A stretch of DNA of 64,000 nt, taken from an uncultured Sphingomonas sp. GTDB taxonomy: Bacteria; Pseudomonadota; Alphaproteobacteria; Sphingomonadales; Sphingomonadaceae. The stretch spans positions 1-64,000 of the forward strand of contig CAJYLV010000068.1 of the NCBI GenBank assembly GCA_913776255.1, written 5' to 3'. This document shows, in pieces, positions 1 to 13,357 of the stretch. The notes beneath the pieces are model-generated. The model worked only from the letters and a program-made list of their open reading frames with translations. It was not told the DNA's origin and ran no database searches. How positions within the stretch are numbered: position 1 is the first letter of the stretch; each line of letters starts with the position of its first letter. A program made the position numbers and the translations under genes.

Positions 1-228
1 ATCGCGAGTGCTTCGTTATCGTTGGCACTTGTGTAATGGGCCGTTGCGGTGGTCCCATTCCGAGCGAAAACAGCGCCTTTCAACACACGTCGATCCTGGT
101 TCGGCCCCGTCAGAAACGGTGTCCAGACACACCACCGTTTATGGTGGAGCCGCCGGGTACTGCCCCCGGGTCCGCTGCGTCTATTCTACGCCGCAGTTTA
201 TCGCCATAGCCGGGTAGAACCCGACAGG
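1..228 (-). ncRNA. ssrA: tmRNA gene, circularly permuted two-piece form (partial, cut by the window start)
   Basis: Rescues stalled ribosomes and tags the unfinished protein. Read on the minus strand, the acceptor piece comes first. It has a hairpin at 225-209, then a T-arm-like hairpin (CCGGG stem, loop GGCAGTA, 169-153), the acceptor strand CGGCTCC (152-146) and ACCA ending at 142. The excised spacer (141-109) folds as AAACGGTG/CACCGTTT. The coding piece begins with GGGGCCG (108-102), which pairs with CGGCTCC over seven base pairs with one G-U. A reading frame from about 26 encodes ANDNEALA before the window ends. This split order is the established alphaproteobacterial form. The 5' limit near 228 is inferred from a TATATC -10-like box at 238-233. 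The rest of the tag and coding piece lies outside the window. Confidence 0.9.
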
Positions 229-310
229 AAGCGATATAGGACGGTCAAAGCATTTGGAAAAGGGGCAAGCGGCCATTTGCCCGCCACAATATCCCTGTAT
301 ATAGTGGGCT

Positions 311-748
311 ATGCTTACCCAGCGCTCCCGTTATGCCCTGCGATCGATGCTGTTTCTGGCAACCGCGCCGGCCAGCACGCCGCCGACGCCGATGACGCGC
401 ATCGCCGCGGAAGCGAATGTTCCGCGCAAATTCCTCGAGTTGATCCTTGCCGATCTGCGCGACGCCGGGCTGCTGCACAGCTATCGCGGCAAAATGGGCG
501 GTTACGTCCTGTCGCGGCCGGCGCATCTGATCTCGCTCGGCGAGGTGATCCGCGTGATCGAGGGGCCGCTCGCGCTGGTCCCCTGCGTCAGCCGCACCGC
601 CTATCGCCCGTGCAAGGACTGCAAGAGCGAGGCCGAGTGCGCGATCCGGCTGGCGATGATGCGCGTGCGCGACGAAACCGCGCGCATTCTCGACGGCACC
701 AGCCTCGCCGACGCCACCGCCGAGAAACTCGCCGCCGCAGCGGCGTGA
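311..748 (+). CDS. Rrf2 family transcriptional regulator with four cysteines
   Basis: A 145-residue winged-helix regulator of the Rrf2/IscR family. The N-terminal helix-turn-helix covers about residues 1-70. A cysteine cluster follows at C92, C101, C104 and C110, the pattern that carries an Fe-S cluster or senses redox or NO in IscR, NsrR and RirA relatives. The start at 311 follows a weak GTGGG. The next gene, ligA, starts 40 bases downstream, but cotranscription is not obvious. The effector cannot be assigned: the cysteine spacing resembles IscR-like proteins, yet no isc or suf genes are nearby. The family assignment is firm and the role open. Confidence 0.85.
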   Translation: MLTQRSRYALRSMLFLATAPASTPPTPMTRIAAEANVPRKFLELILADLRDAGLLHSYRGKMGGYVLSRPAHLISLGEVIRVIEGPLALVPCVSRTAYRPCKDCKSEAECAIRLAMMRVRDETARILDGTSLADATAEKLAAAAA

Positions 749-779
749 AGTGATGGACGCTGCCGCACGGGTTTTCTAA

Positions 780-2930
<2,151 letters not shown>

Positions 2931-2943
2931 CCTCCCGCGAATC

Positions 2944-3026
2944 GTCATCCCGGACCTGATCCGGGATCCCGCTTCTTGCCACCCCGAAAAGAAAAGCGGG
3001 GGTCCCGGATCAAGGTCCGGGGCGAC
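2944..3026. repeat. Palindromic intergenic repeat, family A, full-length copy
   Basis: Starts GTCATCCCGGACCTGATCCG and ends with a nearly complementary arm finishing CGGGGCGAC, so the transcript can fold into a long hairpin. It lies in the 306-base gap (2931-3236) between the convergent genes ligA and ftsH. Related copies sit at 15783, 24618 and 62909, each also between convergent genes. It may act as a bidirectional terminator or be a REP/MITE-like element. The rest of the gap holds a family B repeat and no gene. Confidence 0.85.
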
Positions 3027-3087
3027 GGGTGAGGTAGGCGGATCGCACCATCACACAAGCCGATGGCCCCTTGCCTCGGCCCTCGCC

Positions 3088-3162
3088 GTCATTGCGAGCG
3101 TACCGAAACGATTCAGGGCCGGACCCGGACGCCCTGGATTGCTTCGCTACGCTCGCAATGAC
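3088..3162. repeat. Palindromic intergenic repeat, family B
   Basis: A 75-base element with terminal inverted repeats GTCATTGCGAGCG and CGCTCGCAATGAC around a less conserved centre. A second copy is at 17209-17283. It carries no coding capacity of its own. It resembles short palindromic repeats scattered through many proteobacterial genomes. Confidence 0.85.
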
Positions 3163-3236
3163 GCCCTCCCCACAACGGCACAAAAAAGAGGCGACCCGCA
3201 GGCCGCCTCCCTCTTCCCCTCACCAGGACCGAAGCG

Positions 3237-5219
<1,983 letters not shown>

Positions 5220-5283
5220 CGGCTACCTTTCCGTCGCGTACAATGTAGGCTCGGCCGGGTTAATGGCAATGGAACAACGTCGG

Positions 5284-6288
5284 TTAGAGTGATCGACGCG
5301 GCGGTGCCGCGGAAAACAGCCAGCCCTTCGGGTCACTACGCACCATGATGCCGCCGTGCGTCGCCGCCCGTCCCGCCTCCAGCGCGTCGAGCAAGGCCTC
5401 GACATTGGCCGAGTCGGCGTCGAATGGCGGTCGGGCGACGCCGAATCGTGCGCGGCTGTCGGCGAGCGCCCGGCGCACGAGTCGGCGGCGAAGCTCGCGC
5501 GGCGCGTCCGCAATCGCAAACCCGCGCGCGGGGCCTCGCCAACGCTCCGCCCACAGCCGCTCGGCGCCGTCCACGAGCACCGCTTCCGCTTCGGCGAGAA
5601 AGCCGGCCGACGCCGCCAGCGCGACCGGGTCGAGCGCCGGCGTCGCGGCGAGCAGCGCGCGGATCCGCGTCCGGTCGTGGCGCGGATCGTCGTTCGACGG
5701 ATCGTCGACGAACGGCGTCGCGCTCTCCGCCGCCAGCGCGCGCAACTCGGCGCGCCGCCACGCCAGCAGGGGCCGCAGCACCACCCCGTCCACATCGAAC
5801 CGCACCGCTCGAATGCCCGCGAGGCCCGACAGCCCGGAGGCGCGCTGGAGCCGCATCAACAGCGTTTCGGCCTGGTCGTCGGCATGGTGCGCGGTCAGCA
5901 GGAACGCCGCGCCCACCTCCTTGGCCCATGCGCGCAGTGCCGCGTAGCGCGCGGTCCTCGCGCGCATCTGCACGCTGTTGCCGATGATCGGCTCGGCCGT
6001 TGCGAGCGTTTGATGCGGAACCGCCAGGGCGACGCAGATCCGCCCGACCAACGCCGCCTCGGCGGCCGAACCGGCACGCAGCCGGTGATCGAAGGTCGCT
6101 GCCGTGACCCGGCCCGGAAATGCCGCGGCTGCCAGCCGCAGCATCGTCATACTGTCCGCGCCGCCGGAGACCGCGACCGCGAACCGCGCCTCGCGGTGCG
6201 CCGTCGCGCCGCCCGCCTGCGCGATCAACCGCTCGACATCGCTGCGGAACCGCGCGACCGCCGCCTCCGGCAGCGGACGCAGCGTCAC
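5284..6288 (-). CDS. tilS: tRNA(Ile)-lysidine synthase
   Basis: Converts the wobble cytidine of the CAU-anticodon isoleucine tRNA to lysidine, using ATP and lysine. The PP-loop SGGADS is at residues 41-46 and the family region TAHHADDQAETLLMRL follows. At 334 residues it is shorter than the E. coli enzyme, as is common for alphaproteobacterial TilS with a reduced C-terminal domain. The start is GTG at 6288, directly after the cpoB stop (TGAGGTG), suggesting translational coupling. ftsH follows 64 bases downstream. Confidence 0.93.
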   Translation of the reverse strand: MTLRPLPEAAVARFRSDVERLIAQAGGATAHREARFAVAVSGGADSMTMLRLAAAAFPGRVTAATFDHRLRAGSAAEAALVGRICVALAVPHQTLATAEPIIGNSVQMRARTARYAALRAWAKEVGAAFLLTAHHADDQAETLLMRLQRASGLSGLAGIRAVRFDVDGVVLRPLLAWRRAELRALAAESATPFVDDPSNDDPRHDRTRIRALLAATPALDPVALAASAGFLAEAEAVLVDGAERLWAERWRGPARGFAIADAPRELRRRLVRRALADSRARFGVARPPFDADSANVEALLDALEAGRAATHGGIMVRSDPKGWLFSAAPPRRSL

Positions 6289-6289
6289 C

Positions 6290-7168
6290 TCACTTGCACT
6301 TGGCGGTGGCGCGCGCCTTGACGATATCGGCCTTCATCTTCGCCGAGATCGTCGCGCCATAGACGTCGGTCAGCTCGCCATAGACCTTGCAGGCATCCGC
6401 CGCCTTGTCGAGCTTGACCAGCGCGCTGCCGAGATAGAACAGGCTGTCCGGCGCGCGCTCGCCATCCGGAAACTTCTTGTAATTGTCGTAGAAGGCGATC
6501 GAGGCGAGGCTCGGCTTGCCATCGTCGAGATAGGCGCGCCCGATCAGGTTCTGCGCGTAGCTGGCACGGCGCGACTTGGGGAAGTCGGCGACGACCTTCT
6601 TGAGGGCGGTCACCGCCTCGCCATAGCGCTTCGCCTCCCACAGCCGATACCCGTAGAGATAGCCGTCCTCGGCCGCGTCGCCGCTGTTCGGCTTGACGAC
6701 GGCGGGGGTGCTTGCGGGCTTGCCGGCCGGCTCGGGCGCTTCCGGCACCGTCACGTCCGGACCGCCGACCGGCGCGACCGGCGTCGCCACCGGCGGCGCG
6801 GCGAGCTTCGCGTCGGTCGCCTTGCGGTAATCGGCGAACTGGCCTTCGAGCTGACGCAGCTTGAATTCGTTCTGCTCGATCTGCCCGGTCATCGAGGCCA
6901 GCTGCTGCTCGAGCGACGTGACGCGCGCGGTCAGATCGGTGATCGCGCCCGACGCGGGCACCCCCGCCGCCTCGACCGAGGGCGGCGCGGTCGGCGCAAT
7001 CTGCGGCTCGACCATCATCCCCGCACCGCCCGGAAACACCTTGCGCTGCACCGCGCGCATTTCGCTCTCGAGCTTGCCGACGCGCGCCTCGACCGGGGCG
7101 TCACGCTGGGCGAGTGCAGGGCTGGCCAGGGTAAGGGCGATCGCTGCGCCCGCTAGAAACTTCGTCAT
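6290..7168 (-). CDS. cpoB: Tol-Pal system protein CpoB/YbgF-like, periplasmic TPR protein
   Basis: A 292-residue exported protein with signal peptide MTKFLAGAAIALTLASPALA. A coiled-coil stretch (about 85-130, ending LRQLEGQFADYRK) is followed by a proline/valine-rich linker and C-terminal TPR repeats (about 170-290, containing YGYRLWEAKRYGEAVTAL and YAQNLIGRAY). CpoB coordinates outer-membrane constriction with peptidoglycan synthesis through TolA. The rest of the tol-pal set is not in this window, so the name rests on architecture and on the conserved cpoB-tilS-ftsH order. Confidence 0.88.
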   Translation of the reverse strand: MTKFLAGAAIALTLASPALAQRDAPVEARVGKLESEMRAVQRKVFPGGAGMMVEPQIAPTAPPSVEAAGVPASGAITDLTARVTSLEQQLASMTGQIEQNEFKLRQLEGQFADYRKATDAKLAAPPVATPVAPVGGPDVTVPEAPEPAGKPASTPAVVKPNSGDAAEDGYLYGYRLWEAKRYGEAVTALKKVVADFPKSRRASYAQNLIGRAYLDDGKPSLASIAFYDNYKKFPDGERAPDSLFYLGSALVKLDKAADACKVYGELTDVYGATISAKMKADIVKARATAKCK

Positions 7169-7253
7169 CCACTCGTCCCCCGATGCGTCGCCATCGGATA
7201 AAGGTCTGCAATATCGGAACTGTCGCCACCCTGAAGCAGGCGACAGCGCCGCG

Positions 7254-8144
7254 TCACTGTCCGGCGGCCGGCTGGAAGGCCGGTGGGACGGCGGCGCCGT
7301 TCCCCGCCGGCGCCGCGCCGGCCGGCGTCACCGGCGAATTGGTCGGCGCCGGTTGATCGGCGAAACGGGCGGCCAGCGCCTCGGCGCTGACGCCGACGTC
7401 CTTCATCGCGCGCTTGCCATCACCGAGCGGCGGAAGCGTACGACCGTCGACCGTCACCTGCACCTGGTCGGGACGCCCGATGTTGAGCATCGGCCGGTCG
7501 GTCCCGGCAGGCACCTCGAAAGTCTGCCCCGGCTGCAGCGTACCGGTGAACAGCGTCTTGTTGGCGCCGTCATAGACGCGCATCCAGACCTCGTTCTTGG
7601 CGGTCAGCACCACCTTGCCGGTCGCGGGGGTCGGGCTGGGCGGCGGCACCGGCGCGCTGCGCGCCACCGTCGTCGGGCTCGCGGCGGCCTCGGGCGACTC
7701 TTCCGTGCCACGGAACATGCCGGTCGACAGCCACAGCACGCCGAGGATCAGCACCGCCAGCGCGATCCCCGCCGCGACGATCACCGTGCCGCGCGAGGGC
7801 CCGCGCGAGGGATCGGCGATCTCCTCGATATGATGCTGGCGCATCGGCATCGCGCCGCGCGCCAGCTCGCCGCGGATCCCGCGTCCGATCTCGGCCTGAT
7901 CCAGCCCGACCGCGCGCGCATAGGCCCGCGCAAAACCGGACGCGTAGGTCGGCGAAGGCAGCAGATCGAGCCGGTCATCTTCCAGCGCCTCCAGGAAGCG
8001 CTGCGTCACGCGGGTCCGCGCCGCCACCTCGGCCACCGACAGCCCCTGCGCCTCGCGAGCGGCGCGCAGGCGGGCCCCGACCGTCCCGGGCTGCGGAGCG
8101 CCGCTCGGCGTCGTCGCCTGCGCCGGATGCTCGCCTTCGCTCAT
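7254..8144 (-). CDS. RodZ-like helix-turn-helix membrane protein with DUF4115
   Basis: A 296-residue bitopic protein. A Cro-type helix-turn-helix domain (about 25-90, beginning GARLRAAREAQGLSV) is followed by one membrane segment (about 130-150, VIVAAGIALAVLILGVLWL). A periplasmic C-terminal DUF4115 domain (about 185-260, KNEVWMRVYDGANKTLF) comes last. This is the layout of RodZ, the MreB-binding cell-shape protein. The ATG at 8144 is preferred over an upstream in-frame codon because GGAGACAGGA lies just before it. It is upstream of and collinear with cpoB, with an 85-base gap. Confidence 0.85.
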   Translation of the reverse strand: MSEGEHPAQATTPSGAPQPGTVGARLRAAREAQGLSVAEVAARTRVTQRFLEALEDDRLDLLPSPTYASGFARAYARAVGLDQAEIGRGIRGELARGAMPMRQHHIEEIADPSRGPSRGTVIVAAGIALAVLILGVLWLSTGMFRGTEESPEAAASPTTVARSAPVPPPSPTPATGKVVLTAKNEVWMRVYDGANKTLFTGTLQPGQTFEVPAGTDRPMLNIGRPDQVQVTVDGRTLPPLGDGKRAMKDVGVSAEALAARFADQPAPTNSPVTPAGAAPAGNGAAVPPAFQPAAGQ

Positions 8145-8254
8145 TCCTGTCTCCGACCCCTGCGTTAACCGCGCTGCGTGCCCATCGTCTTTCAAAGCGT
8201 CACGGACGTGTCAACACGTCGATCCGTCAGACGCTGGCTCAGTCCGTCCGATCG

Positions 8255-10522
8255 CTACGCCAGTTCGACGCCCTGCTCGGTCGCCCAGCGCGCCAGCGCG
8301 CCGCGCAGATCGCGCGGCGGCCGCGCGAGCAGCGCTTCCATGAACGCGGTCAGCGCGCCGCGATCGAGCGATCGGATCATCGCCTTGACCGGCCCGACCG
8401 CCGCCGGGGTGATCGACAGCCGGTCGATCCCGATCCCGATCAGCGCCATCGCCTCCAGCGGCCGCCCGCCCATCTCGCCGCACACGCCGACCGGCACCCC
8501 GGCCTGCGCGGCGGGCACCGCCACCCGGCGCAGGAAACGCAGGATCGAGGTCGACAGCCAGTCGTAGCGCTCGGCGAGCTTGGGATTGGCGCGATCGGCG
8601 GCAAACAGGAATTGCGTCAGGTCGTTGGTGCCGATCGACAGGAAGTCGACCGCGGGCAGCAACAGATCGAGCTGATAGGCGAGTGCCGGCACCTCCAGCA
8701 TCGCGCCGTAATTCACCTCCAGCGGCAGCCGCTTGTTACGCGAGGCAAGAAAGTCGCGCTGCTTCTCGAACAAGGCGCGCGCCTCGTCGAACTCCCAGGC
8801 CTCCGACACCATCGGGAACATGACGTTGAGCGTCCGCCCCGCCGCCGCTTCCAGCAGCGCGCGTGCCTGCGCCTTCATCAGTCCGTCACGCTCCAGCGCG
8901 AGCCGCAGCGCGCGCCAGCCCATTGCCGGATTCTCCTCGTCCTCGGCGTGGATCAGATACGGCAATGCCTTGTCGCCGCCGATATCGACGGTGCGGAAGA
9001 TCACCGGGCGCGCGCCCGCCGCATCCAGCACCTCGCGGTACAGCCGCTGCTGGCGCTCGCGCTGCGGCAATGTCGCCGAGACGAGGAACTGGAATTCGGT
9101 GCGGAACAGCCCGATCCCGTCCGCGCCGGTCACGTCGAGCGCGGCGACGTCGTCGCGCAACCCGGCGTTGACCATGATGGTCAGCCGGTAGCCGTCCTTC
9201 GTCTCGGGCGCGACGTCGCGCAGCGCGGCGTACGCGGCCTTGCGCTTCTGCCGCGCCGCCAGCTTGGCCTCGAACGCTTCCTCCATCGCCCCGGTCGGGC
9301 GGACGGTCAGCGTGCCCTCGGTCACGTCGAGCAGCAGCAGGTCGCCCTCGGCGATCAGCCGCCGCACGTCGCGGACGCGGCCGAGCACCGGCACGCCCAT
9401 CGCGCGCGCGACGATCGTGACGTGCGCGGTCAACGACCCCTCTTCCAGCACCACGCCCTTGAGCCGGCGGCGATCATATTCGAGCAATTCGGCCGGTCCG
9501 AGATTGCGCGCGATCAGGATCGTATCCTGCCGCAGCCCCATTTGCGCCGCGGTGCCCATCTGCCCGGAAACGATCCGCAGCAAGCGGTTCGACAGATCCT
9601 CCAGATCGTGCATCCGGTCGGCGAGCAGCGGATCGTCGATCTCGCGCATCCGCTGCCGCGTGCGCTGCTGGACGCGCTCTATCGCCGCCTCGGCGGTCAG
9701 CCCGCTGTCGATCGCCTCGTTGATGCGCCGCGCCCAGCCCTCGTCATAGGCGAACATCTTGTAGGTTGCGATCACCTCCTGATGCTCGTCGCCGACGCCG
9801 AACTCCGCCTCGCGCGCGATCCGGTCGATCTGCTCGCGCATCTTGTCGAATGCGGCATAGACGCGGTGCCGCTCCGCCTCGGTATCCTCGGCGACGGTAT
9901 GTTCGATATGGATACGCGGCTGGTGAAACACCGCGCAGCCCGCCGCCATGCCATCGACCAGCTTCTGCCCCGGGATCCGCGTCGAGGCGGTGCTCTGCGG
10001 CCGGTCGCGCGGGCTTGCCTGATCGATCAGCCCGGCATTGGCGATCAGCTCGCTCAGCACCATCGCAACGGTCTGCAACGCCTCGATCTCGACATCTTCG
10101 TAGCGGCGCGGGTCGGCGTGCTGCACCGCCAGCACCCCCACCGCGCGCTCGCGCCGGATGATCGGCACGCCCGCGAAGCTGTGGTAGCGATCCTCGCCGG
10201 TCTCGGGCTTGTAGGCAAAGTCGGGATGGCTGGCAGCCTCGTCGAGGTTGAGCACCTCGTTATGCTGCGCGATCGTCCCGACCAGCCCCTCGCCCAGCGC
10301 CAGCTTGGTGACGTGGACCGCGGCCGGATCGAGCCCGCGCGTCGCGAACAGCTCCAGCACGCCCTCGCGCAGCAGGTAGATCGAGCAGACCTCGCTATCC
10401 AGCGCCTCGCCGATGATCTCGACCACCGAATTGAGCTTGGCCTGCGCGTTCGAACGCGCAGCCATCACGTCGTGCAGATTGACCAGGATTTCGCGGGCGG
10501 AGCGGGCTGCGGACACGGGCAT
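8255..10522 (-). CDS. ptsP: Phosphoenolpyruvate-protein phosphotransferase PtsP (EI-Ntr)
   Basis: First enzyme of the nitrogen-related phosphotransferase chain: it takes phosphate from PEP and passes it to NPr. The 755 residues hold an N-terminal GAF domain (about 25-160), the EI N-terminal and phosphohistidine domain with the active histidine H367 in SLTAHVTIVARAMGVP, and the C-terminal PEP-binding barrel (signatures GIGLFRTEFQF and LSIGTNDLTQF). The reading frame continues upstream, but the GAF-domain start MPVSAARSAREIL at 10522 gives the normal family length. No NPr or EIIA partner is visible in this window. Confidence 0.95.
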   Translation of the reverse strand: MPVSAARSAREILVNLHDVMAARSNAQAKLNSVVEIIGEALDSEVCSIYLLREGVLELFATRGLDPAAVHVTKLALGEGLVGTIAQHNEVLNLDEAASHPDFAYKPETGEDRYHSFAGVPIIRRERAVGVLAVQHADPRRYEDVEIEALQTVAMVLSELIANAGLIDQASPRDRPQSTASTRIPGQKLVDGMAAGCAVFHQPRIHIEHTVAEDTEAERHRVYAAFDKMREQIDRIAREAEFGVGDEHQEVIATYKMFAYDEGWARRINEAIDSGLTAEAAIERVQQRTRQRMREIDDPLLADRMHDLEDLSNRLLRIVSGQMGTAAQMGLRQDTILIARNLGPAELLEYDRRRLKGVVLEEGSLTAHVTIVARAMGVPVLGRVRDVRRLIAEGDLLLLDVTEGTLTVRPTGAMEEAFEAKLAARQKRKAAYAALRDVAPETKDGYRLTIMVNAGLRDDVAALDVTGADGIGLFRTEFQFLVSATLPQRERQQRLYREVLDAAGARPVIFRTVDIGGDKALPYLIHAEDEENPAMGWRALRLALERDGLMKAQARALLEAAAGRTLNVMFPMVSEAWEFDEARALFEKQRDFLASRNKRLPLEVNYGAMLEVPALAYQLDLLLPAVDFLSIGTNDLTQFLFAADRANPKLAERYDWLSTSILRFLRRVAVPAAQAGVPVGVCGEMGGRPLEAMALIGIGIDRLSITPAAVGPVKAMIRSLDRGALTAFMEALLARPPRDLRGALARWATEQGVELA

Positions 10523-10653
10523 GGGCCTGTGGCTATCAGACCTGTGGCTTGGGTGCCACGCAGCAAAATATTTTTGTCCGTTTCTCCGCGCAGCAAATCT
10601 TGCCAAACGCCCGGCGCGGTGTTGAGACGGCGCACAGCGAGAAGGGGACGGTG

Positions 10654-11097
10654 ATGCGGGGGCAGGTTCTGGGCGTGGATGCGCGCAGCGGTCACGGCCT
10701 GGTGGCGGGCGACGACGGGCAGCGCTACACCTTCCTGCCCGAAGACTGGGCGCAGCGTGGCGAACCGTCGATCGGCCAGTCGGTCGACTTCGAGACGTCG
10801 GGCAGCCGCGCGCTGAACATCTTTCCGCTTGCGAGCGCGCCGGTCTCCGCCGCGACAAGCGCGGTGCCGCACAACGATCGCAACAAATATGTCGCGGCGG
10901 CGCTCGCGTTCCTGCTCGGCACGCTCGGCGTGCATCGCTTCTATCTCGGGCGCACCGCCTCGGCGATCGTCATGCTCGTGCTGACGCTCACCTTCTTCGG
11001 GCTGATCGTCACGGGCATCTGGGCGTTGGTCGATACCGTCCGCTATCTCATCATGTCCGACCGCGAGTTCGCTGCACGCTATCCGCGTCGACCGTAA
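10654..11097 (+). CDS. TM2 domain protein with an N-terminal small beta-barrel-like domain
   Basis: A 147-residue protein of unknown role. Residues 1-45 (RGQVLGVDARSGHGLVAGDD) resemble the short OB or cold-shock-like domain fused to some TM2 proteins. The C-terminal part (about 75-140) is a TM2 domain: two membrane helices with the family signature FLLGTLGVHRFYLGR and a terminal WALVDTVRYL. The ATG at 10654 has AGAAGGGGA upstream. It is divergent from ptsP. The domain calls are confident; the function is unknown. Confidence 0.8.
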   Translation: MRGQVLGVDARSGHGLVAGDDGQRYTFLPEDWAQRGEPSIGQSVDFETSGSRALNIFPLASAPVSAATSAVPHNDRNKYVAAALAFLLGTLGVHRFYLGRTASAIVMLVLTLTFFGLIVTGIWALVDTVRYLIMSDREFAARYPRRP

Positions 11098-11098
11098 C

Positions 11099-12121
11099 TC
11101 AGTCGAACAGTCCGTCCTGCGATCCCGCCGGCGGGTTGAGCCCGAGATGCTTCCACCCGCCCGCGTTGAGCACGCGCCCGCGCGCGGTGCGCGCGACCAG
11201 TCCGAGCTGGATCAGATACGGTTCGATCACTTCCTCGATCGTGTCGCGCGGCTCGCTCAGCCCCGCTGCCAGCGTCTCCACGCCGACCGGTCCGCCGCGA
11301 TAGATGTCGGCGATCATCGTCAGATAGCGGCGATCCATCGCATCGAGCCCCAGCGAGTCGACCTCCAGCCGGTTGAGCGCGCGATCCGCCACCACGGCGT
11401 CGACCACCGCCGCCCCCGCGACATTGGCGAAGTCGCGCACCCGGCGCAGCAGCCGCCCGGCGATCCGCGGCGTCCCCCGCGCGCGCCGCGCGATCTCCAT
11501 CGCCCCGTCGCGCGCGATGCCGAGGTCGAGCAATTGCGCCGCCCGCGACACCACCCGCTCCAGCTCCTCGACCGTGTAGAATTGCAGCCGCACCGGGATC
11601 CCGAACCGGTCGCGCAGCGGCGTGGTCAGCAGACCCTGCCGCGTCGTCGCCCCCACCAAGGTGAAGCGCGGCAGGTCGATCCGCACGCTGCGCGCCGATG
11701 GACCCTCGCCGATCATCAGGTCGAGCGCGCGATCCTCCATTGCGGGATAGAGCACTTCCTCCACCGCGGGTTGCAGCCGGTGGATTTCGTCGATGAACAG
11801 CACGTCGCCGTCCTCGAGATTGGTGAGCAAGGCGGCGAGATCGCCCGACTTGGCGATCACCGGGCCGGAAGTGGCGCGAAAGCCGACCCCCATCTCGCGC
11901 GCGACGATCTGCGCCAGCGTCGTCTTGCCGAGCCCGGGCGGGCCGAAAAACAGCACATGGTCGAGCGCGTCGCCGCGGCCCTTCGCCGCCTCGATGAACA
12001 CCCGCAGGTTCTCGCGAGCGGCCTTCTGCCCGACGAAATCATCGAGGGTCTTCGGGCGCAGCGCGGCGTCCACGTCCTCGACGCGGCGCGCGGGCGAGAT
12101 CAGGCGGTCGTCCTCGGTCAC
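11099..12121 (-). CDS. ruvB: Holliday junction branch migration ATPase RuvB
   Basis: Hexameric motor that drives branch migration with RuvA. Walker A is GPPGLGKT (60-67) and Walker B is FIDEIHRL. The sensor region [19 protein letters not shown] and the C-terminal winged helix (HLGLNPP) are present. The start is GTG at 12121, giving 340 residues, the normal family size and the conserved opening [12 protein letters not shown]. Upstream in-frame sequence is not RuvB-like. RuvA and RuvC are not in this window. It ends one base from the convergent TM2 gene. Confidence 0.95.
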   Translation of the reverse strand: MTEDDRLISPARRVEDVDAALRPKTLDDFVGQKAARENLRVFIEAAKGRGDALDHVLFFGPPGLGKTTLAQIVAREMGVGFRATSGPVIAKSGDLAALLTNLEDGDVLFIDEIHRLQPAVEEVLYPAMEDRALDLMIGEGPSARSVRIDLPRFTLVGATTRQGLLTTPLRDRFGIPVRLQFYTVEELERVVSRAAQLLDLGIARDGAMEIARRARGTPRIAGRLLRRVRDFANVAGAAVVDAVVADRALNRLEVDSLGLDAMDRRYLTMIADIYRGGPVGVETLAAGLSEPRDTIEEVIEPYLIQLGLVARTARGRVLNAGGWKHLGLNPPAGSQDGLFD

Positions 12122-12170
12122 GCTTCGTTCCGTAGCGAAGCGTTCGCGCGGGGCAAGCCCCGGTGCGCCT

Positions 12171-12470
12171 TCAGCCGAGTCGATCGACGATCTGCCCCGA
12201 TGGCGCCAGCGATCCGGTGCGGCCGTACGTGACTGCACCCGGCGCCATATTGGCGCGCAGCTTCTCCATGACGCGGTCGAACTGATCGAGATGCTCGCCC
12301 GCGGTACGGATCAGGCTGCCGGTCGAGGCGGTGGCCGGTTCCTCGCGCTTGACCGCGACGACGGGCGTCGACGTCGGCGCGGGCGACGGCTCGAGCGCTG
12401 CTGCCGCGCGCGCAGCCTGCATCGACCGCAAGATCGACGAAGTGCCGGCAATGGGAGACACGCTCTGCAC
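12171..12470 (-). CDS. Hypothetical protein upstream of ruvB
   Basis: A predicted 99-residue protein with no family I recognise. The N-terminal part is alanine/proline-rich and probably disordered. The C-terminal third looks folded ([18 protein letters not shown], then [20 protein letters not shown]). The GTG at 12470 is preferred because GGAGG lies nine bases upstream; an earlier TTG at 12476 is too close to that site. It ends 50 bases before ruvB on the same strand and may be cotranscribed. Its reality rests on the ribosome site and the non-random C-terminus. Confidence 0.5.
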   Translation of the reverse strand: MQSVSPIAGTSSILRSMQAARAAAALEPSPAPTSTPVVAVKREEPATASTGSLIRTAGEHLDQFDRVMEKLRANMAPGAVTYGRTGSLAPSGQIVDRLG

Positions 12471-12594
12471 GTACAAATTCCTCCGGCCGAGTCACCACGA
12501 CGTCGGCCGGCCGCTCTTACCCAGCCGAACCTTGCCTAAAGGTTGCGCATCCGAAGCAATCGGCAAAGGTTCCCGTCATATTCACCGTTTCGGG

Positions 12595-13242
12595 TCACCG
12601 CGTCGCATTGTAGCGAAGCTGGTCCTGCGTGAGCTGGAAGCCGACCAACGCCTCGAACGACGCCGAGGCGACCGCCGTCCGCACCTTCGGATCGGCGAGC
12701 GGATCGACCGCCGCATCCTCGTCGCCGGCCTTGCGGCGGCGCGTCAGCCGCTCGCGGACTTCCTGCGGCAGCGTCGCGGCGCTACGCGCCACCGCGCTGC
12801 TCGCCTCGGCGCTCGTGGTGGCAAGCCCTTGCCCCGCATCGAAATGCAGCCCGACCTGCGACACGCGCTTGGCGACCACCTGGCTGCCGCCGCGGGTGAC
12901 GACGATGAAATACGGCAGGGTCACGTCGCGCGCGCCATCGGTGCGGGTGCGGCGCGCGCGCACGTCGAAGGTAACGCGAGTCGTGACGTCCGCGCCCTGA
13001 TCGTCGCAGGTCGAGCGCACGTTGCTGATCGTCGCCACCACGTCGATCGCACTGGCCGCGCGGCTGTTTGACGGATCGAACAGCGTCACGTCGCCGGTGC
13101 CCGCGGGCACGCCGACCGTCGGGCAGGCGCTGCGCACCGCGGTAATGCCTGCCCCCCCGCCCGAGACATCGATCTCCCCGCTCTTCGCGCATCCGCCCAC
13201 GAGCAGGAGGATCAGCGGAGCGGCGATTTGGCGAGCGTTCAC
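12595..13242 (-). CDS. Putative lipoprotein of unknown function
   Basis: About 215 residues. It opens with a short basic N-terminus and a hydrophobic signal ending in the lipobox LLVGGC, so it is probably lipid-anchored in the periplasm or outer membrane. The mature part contains beta-rich sequence (DVTTRVTFDVRARR, TLPYFIVVTRGG) and two cysteines that could pair. A basic C-terminal stretch (RERLTRRRKAG) precedes the end. I do not recognise the family. Two GTG codons (13248 and 13242) could start it, and neither has a strong ribosome site. Confidence 0.7.
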   Translation of the reverse strand: MNARQIAAPLILLLVGGCAKSGEIDVSGGGAGITAVRSACPTVGVPAGTGDVTLFDPSNSRAASAIDVVATISNVRSTCDDQGADVTTRVTFDVRARRTRTDGARDVTLPYFIVVTRGGSQVVAKRVSQVGLHFDAGQGLATTSAEASSAVARSAATLPQEVRERLTRRRKAGDEDAAVDPLADPKVRTAVASASFEALVGFQLTQDQLRYNATR

Positions 13243-13357
13243 AAACACAATCCCGGGCAGAGGGCACAGATGAGACGGCGCCGCGAAACGGCCCCGGGTC
13301 GCCGCCAGCATAGGAACCGTCTATCGCCGGAGCAAGCATTCGCGTAGAGCCGCCGGC

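Noticed and set aside
49..753. Long open frame on the plus strand through the first 750 bases
   Set aside because: It overlaps the tmRNA gene and then reads the Rrf2 gene out of frame. Its product is arginine-rich and looks like no protein family.
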